Shown piece by piece: positions 1 to 6,901 of a stretch of 15,483 nucleotides of DNA (position 1 is its first letter; each line of letters opens with the position of its first letter). Position numbers and translations under genes: made by a program. Under the pieces are notes generated by a model. The model was not told the origin of the DNA. It worked only from the letters and a program-made list of their open reading frames with translations, and searched no databases. Source of the DNA: Pseudomonadota bacterium (GTDB lineage: Bacteria > Pseudomonadota > Alphaproteobacteria > SMXQ01); the NCBI GenBank assembly GCA_022562375.1, contig JADFPK010000016.1, positions 1-15,483 on the forward strand, in the 5' to 3' direction.

Positions 1-294
1 GCGCAGCAGATAGATGGTCACGCCGGCGACCACGAAGCTCAGGTAATAGAAGGCGTAGCCGATGCCTCCGGCGACACCGAAGGCATTGGCGAGATCGGCG
101 GCGTTGGCGATGGACTTGGCGAAAATCCAGGTGATGGCGGCGGACGCCACCAGGAGCCACAGGCCCGGCTCGCCGCCGGTCTCGGACACGCCGGCGAAGA
201 ACTGCGCCGGCGTCACCCGCCGAGGCGTCATGCGCAGGATCAGGGCGCAGTAGCCCAGCAACACCAGCCAGGGCGCGATAAGCGCCATACTCAC
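1..294 (-). CDS. Sodium:solute symporter family protein (N-terminal part, cut by the window edge)
   Basis: This is the beginning of a gene that continues past position 1. The 98 visible codons give a hydrophobic N-terminal helix (PWLVLLGYCALIL), then the QFFAG segment, then helices containing GLWLLVASAAITWIFAKS and GIGYAFYYLSFVVAGVTIY. This pattern matches the first helices of the SSS family, which imports solutes such as proline, pantothenate or carboxylates with sodium; the substrate cannot be told. I prefer the GTG at 294 because GAGG lies 8 nt upstream; the ATG at 288 is 14 nt away. No neighbour in the window points to a substrate. Confidence 0.75.
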   Translation of the reverse strand, partial: MSMALIAPWLVLLGYCALILRMTPRRVTPAQFFAGVSETGGEPGLWLLVASAAITWIFAKSIANAADLANAFGVAGGIGYAFYYLSFVVAGVTIYLLR

Positions 295-503
295 GGCCGG
301 CCCCTCATGGATGTCTCATCTCGGGCTCCCTCCCGGGCCGGGCTAGATCGGGCGGGGGGAACCGGCAAAGCGGAATGCGTCCGGCGGCACCGCCTCCTCA
401 ACCTCTAACAAATGCGGGCCGTCCTTGCCAACAACCAACCGCTTGTCATCACGAAAATGTGAGGTGGACGGGGGATGGGCGGTCCCGGGCGGGGCCGGAG
501 CCG

Positions 504-536
504 ATAAAAAACCGGGTCCGATGGAACCGGACCCGG
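504..536 (-). terminator. Intrinsic terminator of the DUF1127 gene
   Basis: Read on the minus strand, a 9-bp GC-rich stem (CCGGGTCCG pairing with CGGACCCGG, 512-520 and 528-536) with a 7-nt loop is followed by six T residues (506-511). It lies 24 nt beyond the stop codon of the DUF1127 gene. This is the cleanest rho-independent terminator in the window. The rest of 295-503 shows no gene; it would hold the leader and promoter of the symporter, but I see no convincing -35/-10 pair. Confidence 0.85.
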
Positions 537-559
537 CGTCGGGAGGCGTTAGGTACTAG

Positions 560-952
560 TCAGGCCGCGCGCGGCGTCTCGGCGTCGTTGGCGGGGACGT
601 CCACCACCGCCAGGTCTTCCTCGATGGTCAAGGGATCGGGCCGGGTCGCGGCGGATTGAGTCTCGGGGGCGTGCGTGTAGGTGCGGTAGGATTCGGCGAC
701 CAGCCGGGGGATATTGCCGCGGTGAATGCCGATGTCGGCAAGCAGGTGATCGTCGAGCGTGATCAGCTGCTGGTGGAGCACCTTGCGCCGGTTGGCGCGC
801 TCGATCGAGTCCACGAGACGGCTGAACCAGGCGGCGATGGCGGCGAAGGGCGAGCGCCGGTCCGAGTGCGCGTCCTCATCGCCCTTCGGTTCGGGAGCGA
901 AAGCGGCTGGACCGTGGCCGAGGTGAAAATTGTCGTAAGTGGGGGTGGTCAT
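560..952 (-). CDS. DUF1127 domain-containing protein
   Basis: The 130-aa protein has a central arginine-rich helix followed by LITLDDHLLADIGIHRGNI, the signature of the DUF1127 (YjiS-like) domain. In alphaproteobacteria such small proteins are linked to RNA binding and to control of phosphate and carbon metabolism; no enzymatic role is known. Most members are about 50-75 aa, so this one carries long flanks: about 45 residues before and 45 acidic, proline-rich residues after the domain. I chose the ATG at 952 because AAGGA lies 10 nt upstream. A TTG at 985 would add 11 residues but has no ribosome site. The gene stands alone, with its own terminator downstream. The specific role is unknown. 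Confidence 0.85.
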   Translation of the reverse strand: MTTPTYDNFHLGHGPAAFAPEPKGDEDAHSDRRSPFAAIAAWFSRLVDSIERANRRKVLHQQLITLDDHLLADIGIHRGNIPRLVAESYRTYTHAPETQSAATRPDPLTIEEDLAVVDVPANDAETPRAA

Positions 953-1074
953 ATTCTTGTTTTCCTTAAGTCTTGGTGTTGTCAAGAAGCGGACCCGGTC
1001 TCGAACTCCGCGAGCCAGGCCCGGCGCTGACCCTCAGATGGAGGCCGGAGGCGTCTATGTGTAGCGCAAAAGTC

Positions 1075-1089
1075 TCAACACTGTGTTGA
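1075..1089. repeat. Perfect 7-bp inverted repeat, possible operator
   Basis: TCAACAC-T-GTGTTGA is a perfect dyad with a single central base. It lies about 120 bp upstream of the DUF1127 start and beyond the end of the EI24 gene. The size and symmetry fit a dimeric regulator site, but no clear promoter elements sit next to it, so the role is only a suggestion. Confidence 0.35.
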
Positions 1090-1175
1090 CGGGAATGCAT
1101 GGCTGAAAGGCCGGCCGATGCATCGCTGGAAGGGCTTATTCCGCCCGCCGGCAGGGGGCCGATGCGACGGGTCGG

Positions 1176-1850
1176 TCAAATCGCAGGGGGCCCGGGCGTG
1201 CGAAAGTTTTCGAACAGATGCACCATGGCGGCGGTGGCGATCACCGGCGCCACCAGGTTGAGCCCCGGCACCGTGAACAGCAAGGCGATGACGATACCGG
1301 CGAGGAACAGCCGTCCCCGATGCGCCTTCCTCAAATGCCGGACCTCTTCGAGGCCGATGCGCCTCAGCGCCACCAGTTCGAAGAATTCCCGCCCCAGGAG
1401 ATAGCCGTTGACGCCGTAGAAGACGAACGGAAAAAGCGGCGGTATGAGCAGGAAAATCAGCATGACCAGGTTGAGCACGACCATCGCCGCAAGGAAACCG
1501 GCGGTGGCGCCGAGCGCCGCGCCCAGCCCGGCGCCTGGGGCCTCGGGCAGATCGGCGTAGTGGCGGGCTTCCGTGGCGCCGGCCACGCGATCGAGGAAGA
1601 GGCTGGAGATGACGGTGAACACCGCCGGAAAGAGGAACCAGGTGAGCACCAGGGTGGCCGCCCAGCCGAGTACATCGACGATCGTCTCCAGCCAACCCGA
1701 GGCGAACAGTTCCGTGCTCTCGATCGCGATGCCGATGGTCAACCAAAGTGCCGCGAAGACAGCGATGGCGGCGCCGAGGCTCAACCAGATCAACCGCCGG
1801 GTAGCGCCATCCGCCAACTGACCGAATGCCTTGAGGAACGCAGCGAACAT
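1176..1850 (-). CDS. EI24 domain-containing (CysZ-like) membrane protein
   Basis: The 224-aa protein has four or more hydrophobic segments: about residues 20-42, 58-80, 112-140 (LIFLLIPPLFPFVFYGVNGY) and 182-212. It carries the NGYLLGREFFELVALRR motif typical of the EI24/CysZ family in the inner membrane. E. coli CysZ is a sulfate channel feeding cysteine synthesis. Alphaproteobacterial members are usually annotated only as EI24 proteins, and there is no cys gene nearby, so sulfate transport is an inference by family. The ATG at 1850 has GGAG 8 nt upstream. The length fits the family (about 220-250 aa). Confidence 0.88.
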   Translation of the reverse strand: MFAAFLKAFGQLADGATRRLIWLSLGAAIAVFAALWLTIGIAIESTELFASGWLETIVDVLGWAATLVLTWFLFPAVFTVISSLFLDRVAGATEARHYADLPEAPGAGLGAALGATAGFLAAMVVLNLVMLIFLLIPPLFPFVFYGVNGYLLGREFFELVALRRIGLEEVRHLRKAHRGRLFLAGIVIALLFTVPGLNLVAPVIATAAMVHLFENFRTPGPPAI

Positions 1851-1957
1851 TTAACAAGCTCCGGGCGAAGCGGCGAGCGCGAAGGGGCCTTCGATGGGGC
1901 GCCGGGACCGCCACCGGCTCCTGTCTGCCCTATCGCCCGGCCACATTAACAGATATC

Positions 1958-1973
1958 GGCGCCGCGCGGCGCC
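1958..1973. repeat. 16-bp perfect palindrome in the intergenic region
   Basis: GGCGCC-GCGC-GGCGCC reads the same on both strands. It sits in the 336-bp gap between the EI24 gene and the CtrA-like regulator. In a GC-rich genome such a palindrome may be incidental or a protein site. Apart from this and the promoter features at 2098-2180, I see no gene in the gap. Confidence 0.4.
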
Positions 1974-2097
1974 GCGGCCGCCATCGCCATCCACAAGGGC
2001 GCCGCGCAAATTCGCCCGCTACCCGTGGCCGCCCCGGGCCTTGCCGACCGGGCATGGCGAAGTCGCGCCGGTAGAAGTCCTGGGAAGTAAGACCGCG

Positions 2098-2113
2098 TTA
2101 AGTGTTAGTTAAC
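2098..2113 (+). promoter_or_regulatory. CtrA box (TTAA-N7-TTAAC)
   Basis: TTAAGTGTTAGTTAAC is an exact match to the CtrA consensus TTAA-N7-TTAAC. It lies in an AT-rich island (about 2098-2145) in otherwise GC-rich DNA, 74 nt before the regulator's start codon. A weak -10 candidate, TATTTA, lies at 2124-2129, which would put the box over the -35 region, as in CtrA-activated promoters. Because the downstream gene is itself CtrA-like, autoregulation is a natural inference. Confidence 0.75.
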
Positions 2114-2140
2114 TTAGTTTGTCTATTTACATTAATAATA

Positions 2141-2161
2141 ATTCCCATGACCGATGGGAAT
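2141..2161 (+). promoter_or_regulatory. Inverted repeat / 5' leader hairpin before the CtrA-like gene
   Basis: ATTCCCAT-GACCG-ATGGGAAT has perfect 8-bp arms around a 5-nt spacer. It lies between the CtrA-box promoter and the ribosome site GGAGGG (2175-2180), just before a second short palindrome CGACGTCG (2162-2169). It could be a regulator operator or a leader RNA hairpin. It does not cover the ribosome site. Confidence 0.5.
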
Positions 2162-2186
2162 CGACGTCGGTTCCGGAGGGTCCGCG

Positions 2187-2927
2187 ATGCGTGTGCTGCT
2201 GATAGAGGACGACCTTAAAACCCTGAAAAGCGTCGAGTTGTTGTTGTGCGCCGAGGGTTTTGCCGTCGACGCCGCCGATCGCGGGGAAGACGGCCTGAAA
2301 ATGGGCCGGCTCTATGACGACTACGACATCGTGCTGCTCGATCTCCTGCTACCCGATATGGATGGCTATGAGGTGCTGGCGCGGCTGCGCACGGCCGGCG
2401 TGAAGACGCCGGTGCTCATTCTCTCGGCCCTCGCGGATGCGGAGGAGAAGATCAAGGGTCTTGGTATCGGCGCCGATGACTATCTGACGAAGCCGTTCGA
2501 TAAGGGGGAGCTCATCGCCCGCATCTACGCGGTGGTGCGCCGGTCGCAGGACCGGGCCCGGTCCGTCATTCACACCGGCGCCCTCGCGGTCGATCTCGAT
2601 TCGCGCACCATCGAGGTCGATGGCCGGCCGGTGCACATGACGACCAAGGAATTCGGCATCCTCGAGCTGCTGTCGCTGCGCAAGGGGGTGACGCTCGGCA
2701 AAGGGAAGTTCCTCGACCATCTCTACGGCGGCCGGGACGAGCCCGGTCACAAGATCATCGACGTATTCGTCTGCAAGATGCGCCGGAAACTGGCGGCGGC
2801 GAGTGACGGCGAAAGCTATATCGAGACGGTGAGGGGAGCGGGCTATCTCCTGCGCGATCGCGCCGACCGTACGGTCAAGGGCCGGACCGCGGTCTCCGCC
2901 CGAGCCACCGCCGGCACCGCCACCTGA
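2187..2927 (+). CDS. CtrA-like OmpR/PhoB-family response regulator
   Basis: The 246-aa protein has a receiver domain (about 1-120) and a winged-helix DNA-binding domain (about 128-228). The acidic pocket is E7-D8-D9, the phosphate acceptor is D52 in LLDLLLPDM, the conserved Ser is S80 and the conserved Lys is K102 (LTKPF). The segments [27 protein letters not shown] and [16 protein letters not shown] nearly repeat those of CtrA, so it should bind CtrA-type sites. The receiver half is more divergent than in canonical CtrA: it has one extra residue near position 45, and a different C-terminal tail ending GTAT instead of the Ala-Ala end of Caulobacter CtrA. It may be a CtrA paralogue or a divergent orthologue. 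The start at 2187 is fixed by GGAGGG 6 nt upstream; an upstream in-frame ATG at 2154 lies inside the leader inverted repeat. Confidence 0.9.
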   Translation: MRVLLIEDDLKTLKSVELLLCAEGFAVDAADRGEDGLKMGRLYDDYDIVLLDLLLPDMDGYEVLARLRTAGVKTPVLILSALADAEEKIKGLGIGADDYLTKPFDKGELIARIYAVVRRSQDRARSVIHTGALAVDLDSRTIEVDGRPVHMTTKEFGILELLSLRKGVTLGKGKFLDHLYGGRDEPGHKIIDVFVCKMRRKLAAASDGESYIETVRGAGYLLRDRADRTVKGRTAVSARATAGTAT

Positions 2928-3034
2928 CCACCCTTCGGCGGACGGCGCCCCCACCCGCCGCTTTCAGCCGTCCCGGATCGCCTCCGGCTTCCCCGCCCGA
3001 TGCAAAATGCGACCGGCGCCGGGATCATCAAACA

Positions 3035-3064
3035 TTGACAGGCTGAATGCGGCTGCGCTTGATT
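3035..3064 (+). promoter_or_regulatory. Candidate promoter of the PsiE-family gene
   Basis: A perfect -35 hexamer TTGACA (3035-3040) lies 80 bp before the psiE-like start, in a dip of AT-rich sequence. The matching -10 is poor (TTGATT at 3059-3064 with an 18-nt spacer). I see no Pho box. The 193-bp gap after the regulator holds no gene. Confidence 0.35.
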
Positions 3065-3120
3065 AATGTTGGATACATCTTTGAACGCGATCAAGCGTCA
3101 TCCAGGGGAGGGGGCACATC

Positions 3121-3582
3121 ATGGAAGAACAATTCGTCGATCGCACCGAAAAGTTCGCCATCTGGTGCGACAATGTCGGCACTCGGGTCGAAAAGTTAGG
3201 AGAAGCTGTCGGCAACCAGATGGTGGACGCGTTCCATCTGGTGGCCTTGTTCGTCATCGGCGGCACCATCGTCTGGTCGGCAATCTACACCTATTTCGGC
3301 ATGGTCGAGCAGGGCTATGCGGACATAAAGGACATATTGTTGCTGTTCATTTATCTCGAGCTCGGCGCCATGGTCGGAATCCATTTCAAGACCCATCGCC
3401 TGCCGGTGGAATTCCTGCTCTACGTCGCCATCACGGCGCTGACCCGCTTGCTCGCGATCAACATCAAGACCATGCCGGACGAGCGCATCCTGGTTATTTC
3501 CGGCGCCATCCTCGTGATCACCATCGCGGTGCTCATCCTGCATGTGGGAAGGGCGAAGTACCCCTCCGATGACCCGGTGTGA
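3121..3582 (+). CDS. PsiE-family (phosphate-starvation-inducible) membrane protein
   Basis: The 153-aa protein has a soluble N-terminal helix (about 1-35) and four predicted membrane helices: about 38-60, 68-88, 95-115 and 122-143. The pairing of IYLELGAMVGIHFKTHRLP with LLYVAITALTRLLAI is characteristic of the PsiE family. Family members are induced by phosphate starvation in E. coli, but their molecular activity is unknown. GGGGAGGGGG lies just upstream of the ATG. The next gene on the same strand starts 63 bp later, with only a weak hairpin between, so co-transcription is possible. Confidence 0.85.
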   Translation: MEEQFVDRTEKFAIWCDNVGTRVEKLGEAVGNQMVDAFHLVALFVIGGTIVWSAIYTYFGMVEQGYADIKDILLLFIYLELGAMVGIHFKTHRLPVEFLLYVAITALTRLLAINIKTMPDERILVISGAILVITIAVLILHVGRAKYPSDDPV

Positions 3583-3645
3583 ATGGAGTGGGGAAGGGCC
3601 GGGCCATCGGATCGGCGATGCCTCGAATGATCGGATGAGACAAAG

Positions 3646-4881
3646 GTGGTCCGACTAAAAAAGAACCTGCGCGATACCGGAATCGTCGTGGCGATCACGT
3701 TGATTTTCGTGATCCTGTGCGAAGGGTTTCTGCGAATTCTCTTTCCTCACGTCGGTCCGAAGAACAGCGCCTATGACTTTCATCCGGATTACCTCGTGAC
3801 CCTGAAGCCCAACGTCGAGAAGACGTTTTTCGGATTGCTCGCCAACGGCAATACCGCGGTCCGCTGGCAGACCAACGCCGAGGGCTTTCGCGGCGCGCCG
3901 CTGGAGGAAAATCCGGATCTCAAGATCATGGTCTACGGCGACTCGAACGTCCAGGCGCGTTTTTCAAGCCTGAAGGACACTTTCTCTCACCGCCTCGAGA
4001 CCGGGCTCGAGAGCCGCCTGGGCAAGAACGTAGACGTCATAAACGCCGGCGTCATCGGTTTCGGTCCCGACCAAAGCCTCCTCAAATTCAGGAACGAGGC
4101 GGAAGTTTACCGGCCGGACATCGTTATCTTTCATGTTTTCGCCGACAACGACTTCGGCGATCTGTTGAGGAACCGGCTGTTCGAGTTGGCGCCCGATGGC
4201 AAGCTCGTCGAAACGCCCGGGATGAGGAAATTGTTGGAGGGCGAAAAGACCATGTTGGTGCCCGATGCGAACGCCATATCGCTATGGTCATCGCTCTATC
4301 TCGTGCAGGTGGCGCGGAACTTTAAGAAAAACCTGACGTGGTTCATTTTCAGACCGGATTCGGACCAGGATAACCCGGCTAAGTCAGACCAAATCCTGCG
4401 TTATCTGGCGGCGACAGGCGAGGCGGAATATGCCGTCTACCGGGATCGCAAGCCACGCCGTTTCAGCGTGCTGGCGGATCATTATGATCTCGATGTGGCG
4501 ACGGATATCGAGAGTGAATCGGCGCGGGTGAAGATCGCCCTGATGGATAGAGTGTTGCGGAAAGCGCGAGACTTCGCGGCTTCTAAAGACATCGAGTTCG
4601 TTGTCCTGATTCAGCCGTCTTCACTGGATCTCACCGAAAACATCTCGCCGAACCACGGCGACCTGGCAAAATTCAGCGGCTACAGAAGGACCAATATTTC
4701 ATCGGCGGTGGAGAAGATATGCCGACGCGCCGGCATCGGCAGGATCAATCTGTTCGACATATTCATGAGGAACGATCCCCAGACGCTCTATTTCAAGAAG
4801 GCCAACACCCATTGGAGCCCCAGGGGACAGGCGCTGGCGGCGGAAGCGACCGCTGACTATTTGCAACGGGAATTTTTCTAG
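3646..4881 (+). CDS. Membrane-anchored SGNH/GDSL hydrolase-like protein
   Basis: The 411-aa protein begins with one membrane anchor (about 12-31) and should face the periplasm. Block I is MVYGDSNVQ with the nucleophile S100, block II is NAGVIGFGPDQ, block III includes N168 in FADNDFGD, and the final block is NTHWSPRGQ with H389. This layout matches SGNH hydrolases of the AlgJ/AlgX-like kind, which act as acyl-esterases or acetyltransferases on glycans; the substrate is unknown. In those proteins the last block usually reads DTHW, and here the Asp is Asn (N387). The start is a GTG because a stop lies in frame at 3628 and there is no suitable ATG; the ribosome site is weak. It is followed by the convergent 106-aa ORF. 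Confidence 0.75.
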   Translation: MVRLKKNLRDTGIVVAITLIFVILCEGFLRILFPHVGPKNSAYDFHPDYLVTLKPNVEKTFFGLLANGNTAVRWQTNAEGFRGAPLEENPDLKIMVYGDSNVQARFSSLKDTFSHRLETGLESRLGKNVDVINAGVIGFGPDQSLLKFRNEAEVYRPDIVIFHVFADNDFGDLLRNRLFELAPDGKLVETPGMRKLLEGEKTMLVPDANAISLWSSLYLVQVARNFKKNLTWFIFRPDSDQDNPAKSDQILRYLAATGEAEYAVYRDRKPRRFSVLADHYDLDVATDIESESARVKIALMDRVLRKARDFAASKDIEFVVLIQPSSLDLTENISPNHGDLAKFSGYRRTNISSAVEKICRRAGIGRINLFDIFMRNDPQTLYFKKANTHWSPRGQALAAEATADYLQREFF

Positions 4882-4885
4882 CCGG

Positions 4886-4922
4886 GGTTCGCAAGAGGAC
4901 TCATCCGGTTTATCGGCGAACC
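4886..4922. other. Hairpin between convergent genes
   Basis: GGTTCGC (4886-4892) and GCGAACC (4916-4922) form a 7-bp inverted repeat exactly between the stop codons of the SGNH gene (+) and the 106-aa ORF (-). It lacks a T-tract on either side, so a terminator role is weakly supported. Confidence 0.3.
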
Positions 4923-4929
4923 TGGCGCG

Positions 4930-5250
4930 TTATCCGATGAGCTTGATATTCCCCCTTTGCACGTCGAGGCGGAGATGGCAGCCGTCGCCGTGCTCGCGGA
5001 TGAAGTCGGCGACGGTCTGGCCGTCGCGGTAAAGCTTGTAGCGCGCGCTGGCTTCCTTGCCGCCGCCGCCGGGCGCATCGATCGGATCATTGATGCGTTG
5101 AATGCGATGGGTGGCGGCGATTTTCAGGGCTTCCTCGACGTTCCTGGTGGCCCCTTCCCGGCCTTCTTCAAAGTCCGGGCCGAGGGCGACGTAGAGGTCC
5201 TCATGGAGCCGGTTGAGCTCCGCCACACTCATGCCGGAGAGGGGCTTCAT
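4930..5250 (-). CDS. Hypothetical protein, 106 aa
   Basis: I do not recognise the family. The protein is soluble and helical at its N-terminus (MSVAELNRLHEDLYVALG), has a glycine-rich linker (GGGGKEAS, about 61-68), and ends in a basic/beta-like part with RYKLYRDGQTVADF and HLRLDVQRGNIKLIG. The ATG at 5250 has GGAG about 6 nt upstream, so I reject the much longer frame that runs back through the cupin. It lies 100 bp after the minus-strand cupin with an expanded copy of the dispersed repeat between them. A near-identical copy of its last codons, on the plus strand at 6902-6925, suggests a second decayed copy. Confidence 0.65.
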   Translation of the reverse strand: MKPLSGMSVAELNRLHEDLYVALGPDFEEGREGATRNVEEALKIAATHRIQRINDPIDAPGGGGKEASARYKLYRDGQTVADFIREHGDGCHLRLDVQRGNIKLIG

Positions 5251-5272
5251 GCCGTCTCCGCCGCGGGCCCCA

Positions 5273-5343
5273 TCCCGCCTGCGCGGCCGGAGCCGCTCTC
5301 GCCACGCTTCGCTGGCGTAGCGGGTCGGCGTGGCGAAGGCCCG
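5273..5343 (-). repeat. Dispersed repeat, copy C (71 nt, with 27-nt insertion)
   Basis: Read on the minus strand this copy starts GGGCCTTCGCCACGCCGA and ends CGGCCGCGCAGGCGGGA, matching the two 44-nt copies with one substitution. It carries 27 extra bases after CGCCGA. The extra bases let CTTCGCCACGC pair with GCGTGGCGAG, so this copy folds into a long hairpin. It fills the gap between the minus-strand cupin and the 106-aa ORF. Confidence 0.75.
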
Positions 5344-5350
5344 GCGGGCT

Positions 5351-5839
5351 TCACGAATAGGCTTGGTAATGCGTGGTGGCGTCCCGTGGCCGCTTGCGTG
5401 GCGAGGCATCGGTCCGGCCGGACTTTTCGGCGCCGACTTCGGAGAAGGCCGAGACCTGCAACAGTTCGAGATCCTCCTCGCCGGCGCTTTCGAACCAATA
5501 GCGCGCGCCGCGCGGGATGAGGGCGCCCTCATGCGGCCCGAACTCGCCGATGACCGCATCGTCCGGCCCATAGAAGCGCGCGCGGCCCTTCAGCACCATC
5601 CACAGGCTGTCGATCTTGGTGTGGTAATGGAGGTTGGTCTCGCCGCCCTTTCTCACCACCTGAACGAACCCTCTGAGGATGTCGCTCCGCCCCAGCTTGA
5701 CCATCGCCTTGCCATGGCCGAAATCCTCGGGCTTGGTGAACCGGTTCTTGTATCGGAAGATCTGGATCTTGGCTTCCTGCTCGGCGTGCCAGGCTTCGCG
5801 CTCCTTGGCCCTGTCATCCGATGCTGTCTGCTCCGACAT
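5351..5839 (-). CDS. Cupin domain-containing protein
   Basis: The 162-aa protein has a charged helical N-terminus (1-35) and one cupin barrel (about 55-130). Motif 1 is GGETNLHYHTKIDSLW: H71 and H73 are kept, and the expected glutamate position holds D77. Motif 2 is LIPRGARYWFESAG: P109 and G111 are kept, but the usual histidine is Tyr or Trp. Metal binding may therefore be incomplete. Family members range from isomerases and dioxygenases to binding proteins, so the substrate is unknown. AAGGAGG lies 4 nt before the ATG. The gene diverges from another cupin gene 221 bp away. Confidence 0.85.
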   Translation of the reverse strand: MSEQTASDDRAKEREAWHAEQEAKIQIFRYKNRFTKPEDFGHGKAMVKLGRSDILRGFVQVVRKGGETNLHYHTKIDSLWMVLKGRARFYGPDDAVIGEFGPHEGALIPRGARYWFESAGEEDLELLQVSAFSEVGAEKSGRTDASPRKRPRDATTHYQAYS

Positions 5840-5913
5840 GGTTTCCTCCTTGAATTATCGCCGGTCATTGCCGCGAATTCGCCTGCGACTACTATTTGCC
5901 CGGCGCGCATGGC

Positions 5914-5943
5914 TTGATGGGATCGCGCTTCAGGGGATATTAT
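5914..5943 (+). promoter_or_regulatory. Candidate sigma70-type promoter of the plus-strand cupin
   Basis: TTGATG (5914-5919), an 18-nt spacer and TATTAT (5938-5943) match the -35/-10 consensus in 4-5 of 6 and 5 of 6 positions. They lie in the AT-rich middle of the 221-bp region between the divergent cupins. The leader to the start codon would be about 110 nt. Confidence 0.5.
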
Positions 5944-6063
5944 AAGACCGTCTGGAATATTGCCAGAAAGACCAAGAACGCGCTTTCAGGCCAAGCGCAC
6001 GGCCTTTTCGCCGGCCGGTCCGATCCGCCCGTTCACCGGGATACGTAATATTCGGAGGAAATG

Positions 6064-6447
6064 ATGGCTGTTGAGTTTTTCGACGTCATGCACGAGCCGG
6101 AGCTGGAGGTCGGTCACAGCAAGTTGGTGCTGTTCGGTTCCGATCACTTCCATACCTGGATTCACGGCGATCATCCCGGCACCAAGGGGCCCATGCACAA
6201 GCACACCGCGGACGAGATATTCTATTGCGCCCAGGGCGAGTGCACCTTCACCTTCCCCGACGGCACCCGGAAGGTGCTCAAGCGGGGCCATGTGGTCGTC
6301 GTGCCGAAGGGCGAGTTCTATGAGCTCGAAAACACCGGCGATGAGTACATGATCCTTCTCGGCTGCCGCGCCGAGCCCCACAAGAAGCCGCGATTCGGCC
6401 TCAAAGGGGAGGCGGTCGGCGCCAACACCGAGTACCCACTGTCATAG
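6064..6447 (+). CDS. Cupin domain-containing protein, 3' end altered by element insertion
   Basis: The 127-aa protein is a single cupin barrel. Motif 1 is GPMHKHTADEIFYCAQG, with H45, H47 and E51 in the metal positions. Motif 2 is VVPKGEFYELENTG, with Y86 where histidine is usual. The protein is distant from the minus-strand cupin, so the two are not a recent duplication. ATG 6064 is preferred over ATG 6061 because GGAGGA ends at 6059. The last codons (PLS and stop) come from the terminal repeat of the inserted element at 6435-6806. Joining the flanks across its TA would continue the frame as EYQPWRTDR..., so the native C-terminus was probably longer. Substrate unknown. Confidence 0.85.
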   Translation: MAVEFFDVMHEPELEVGHSKLVLFGSDHFHTWIHGDHPGTKGPMHKHTADEIFYCAQGECTFTFPDGTRKVLKRGHVVVVPKGEFYELENTGDEYMILLGCRAEPHKKPRFGLKGEAVGANTEYPLS

Positions 6448-6808
6448 GAGGATGGCGCATATGATCGTCTTTTCGCGGCCACCGGGTAGGAGGCGTCGCG
6501 CCGGCGACCCTGGCTCCGCCGGAGGCTTCGCCGAGGCGAGTGTCGGGACATCCACCCTCCGCAGCGGCAGCGACTGTCCGCCCTACAACTCTGGAAGGCG
6601 GGAAGGTGCCGCTGCTGCGGAGGACGGGTCGTCAAGCGTCGCCGACGCCCTCCGGTGGCCACGATATGCGACCCGTCGGGCGGCCTTGCGGGCCCTTACG
6701 CTCTCGTCGCGCGGCCCTTGTGATGCGCCCGGCATCACGGCGGACCACGCTCCTAGCCGAACAACCCGCAAGGCCGTCAGATGTGCCATCCTCCTATGAC
6801 AGGGGGTA
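6433..6808. mobile_element. Putative MITE, 372 bp, TA-flanked, with 30-bp terminal inverted repeats
   Basis: Positions 6432-6464 and 6777-6809 are inverted copies of each other, 30 of 33 bases identical (core CTGTCATAGGAGGATGGC). Each repeat is bordered by TA (6433-6434 and 6807-6808), as in insertions of the IS630/Tc1-mariner type, so the element proper is 6435-6806. The interior has no credible gene but several nested hairpins: 6555-6624 (arms CCGCAGCGGCA / TGCCGCTGCTGCGG), 6623-6677 (GACGGGTCG / CGACCCGTC), 6682-6776 (GGCCTTGCGGG / CCCGCAAGGCC) and 6720-6738 (GTGATGC / GCATCAC). With no transposase it would be a non-autonomous element. A structured RNA is the alternative reading. Confidence 0.6.
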
Positions 6809-6853
6809 CCAGCCTTGGAGAACCGATAGAGGGCCAACGGCCGGATGGGGAAG

Positions 6854-6897
6854 CGGGCCTTCGCCACGCCGAAGCGGCTTCGGCCGCGCAGGCGGGA
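6854..6897 (+). repeat. Dispersed repeat, copy A (44 nt)
   Basis: This copy is identical over 44 nt to the copy at 8677-8720 and contains the hairpin CCGAAG-CGG-CTTCGG. It lies downstream of the MITE-like element. Together with 6809-6937 it fills the gap before the next small gene; no credible ORF is present there. Confidence 0.8.
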
Positions 6898-6901
6898 TGG
6901 G

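Noticed and set aside
980..985. Perfect TTGACA (minus strand) upstream of DUF1127 as a -35 element
   Set aside because: No acceptable -10 hexamer occurs 16-19 nt downstream, and the ribosome site already falls in that space.
1218..1949. Plus-strand frame of 243 codons opposite the EI24 gene
   Set aside because: The EI24 frame has clear membrane helices, a ribosome site and family motifs; this one is charged, low-complexity shadow sequence.
4930..5571. 213-codon minus-strand extension of the 106-aa ORF
   Set aside because: The added part overlaps the cupin gene out of frame and the repeat copy; a ribosome site precedes the internal ATG at 5250.
6452..6799. 115-codon ORF with AGGAGG just upstream, inside the MITE-like element
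   Set aside because: The frame spans both terminal repeats and the internal hairpins, and its product is a low-complexity Arg/Ala/Gly/Ser sequence. The ribosome-like AGGAGG is part of the terminal inverted repeat.
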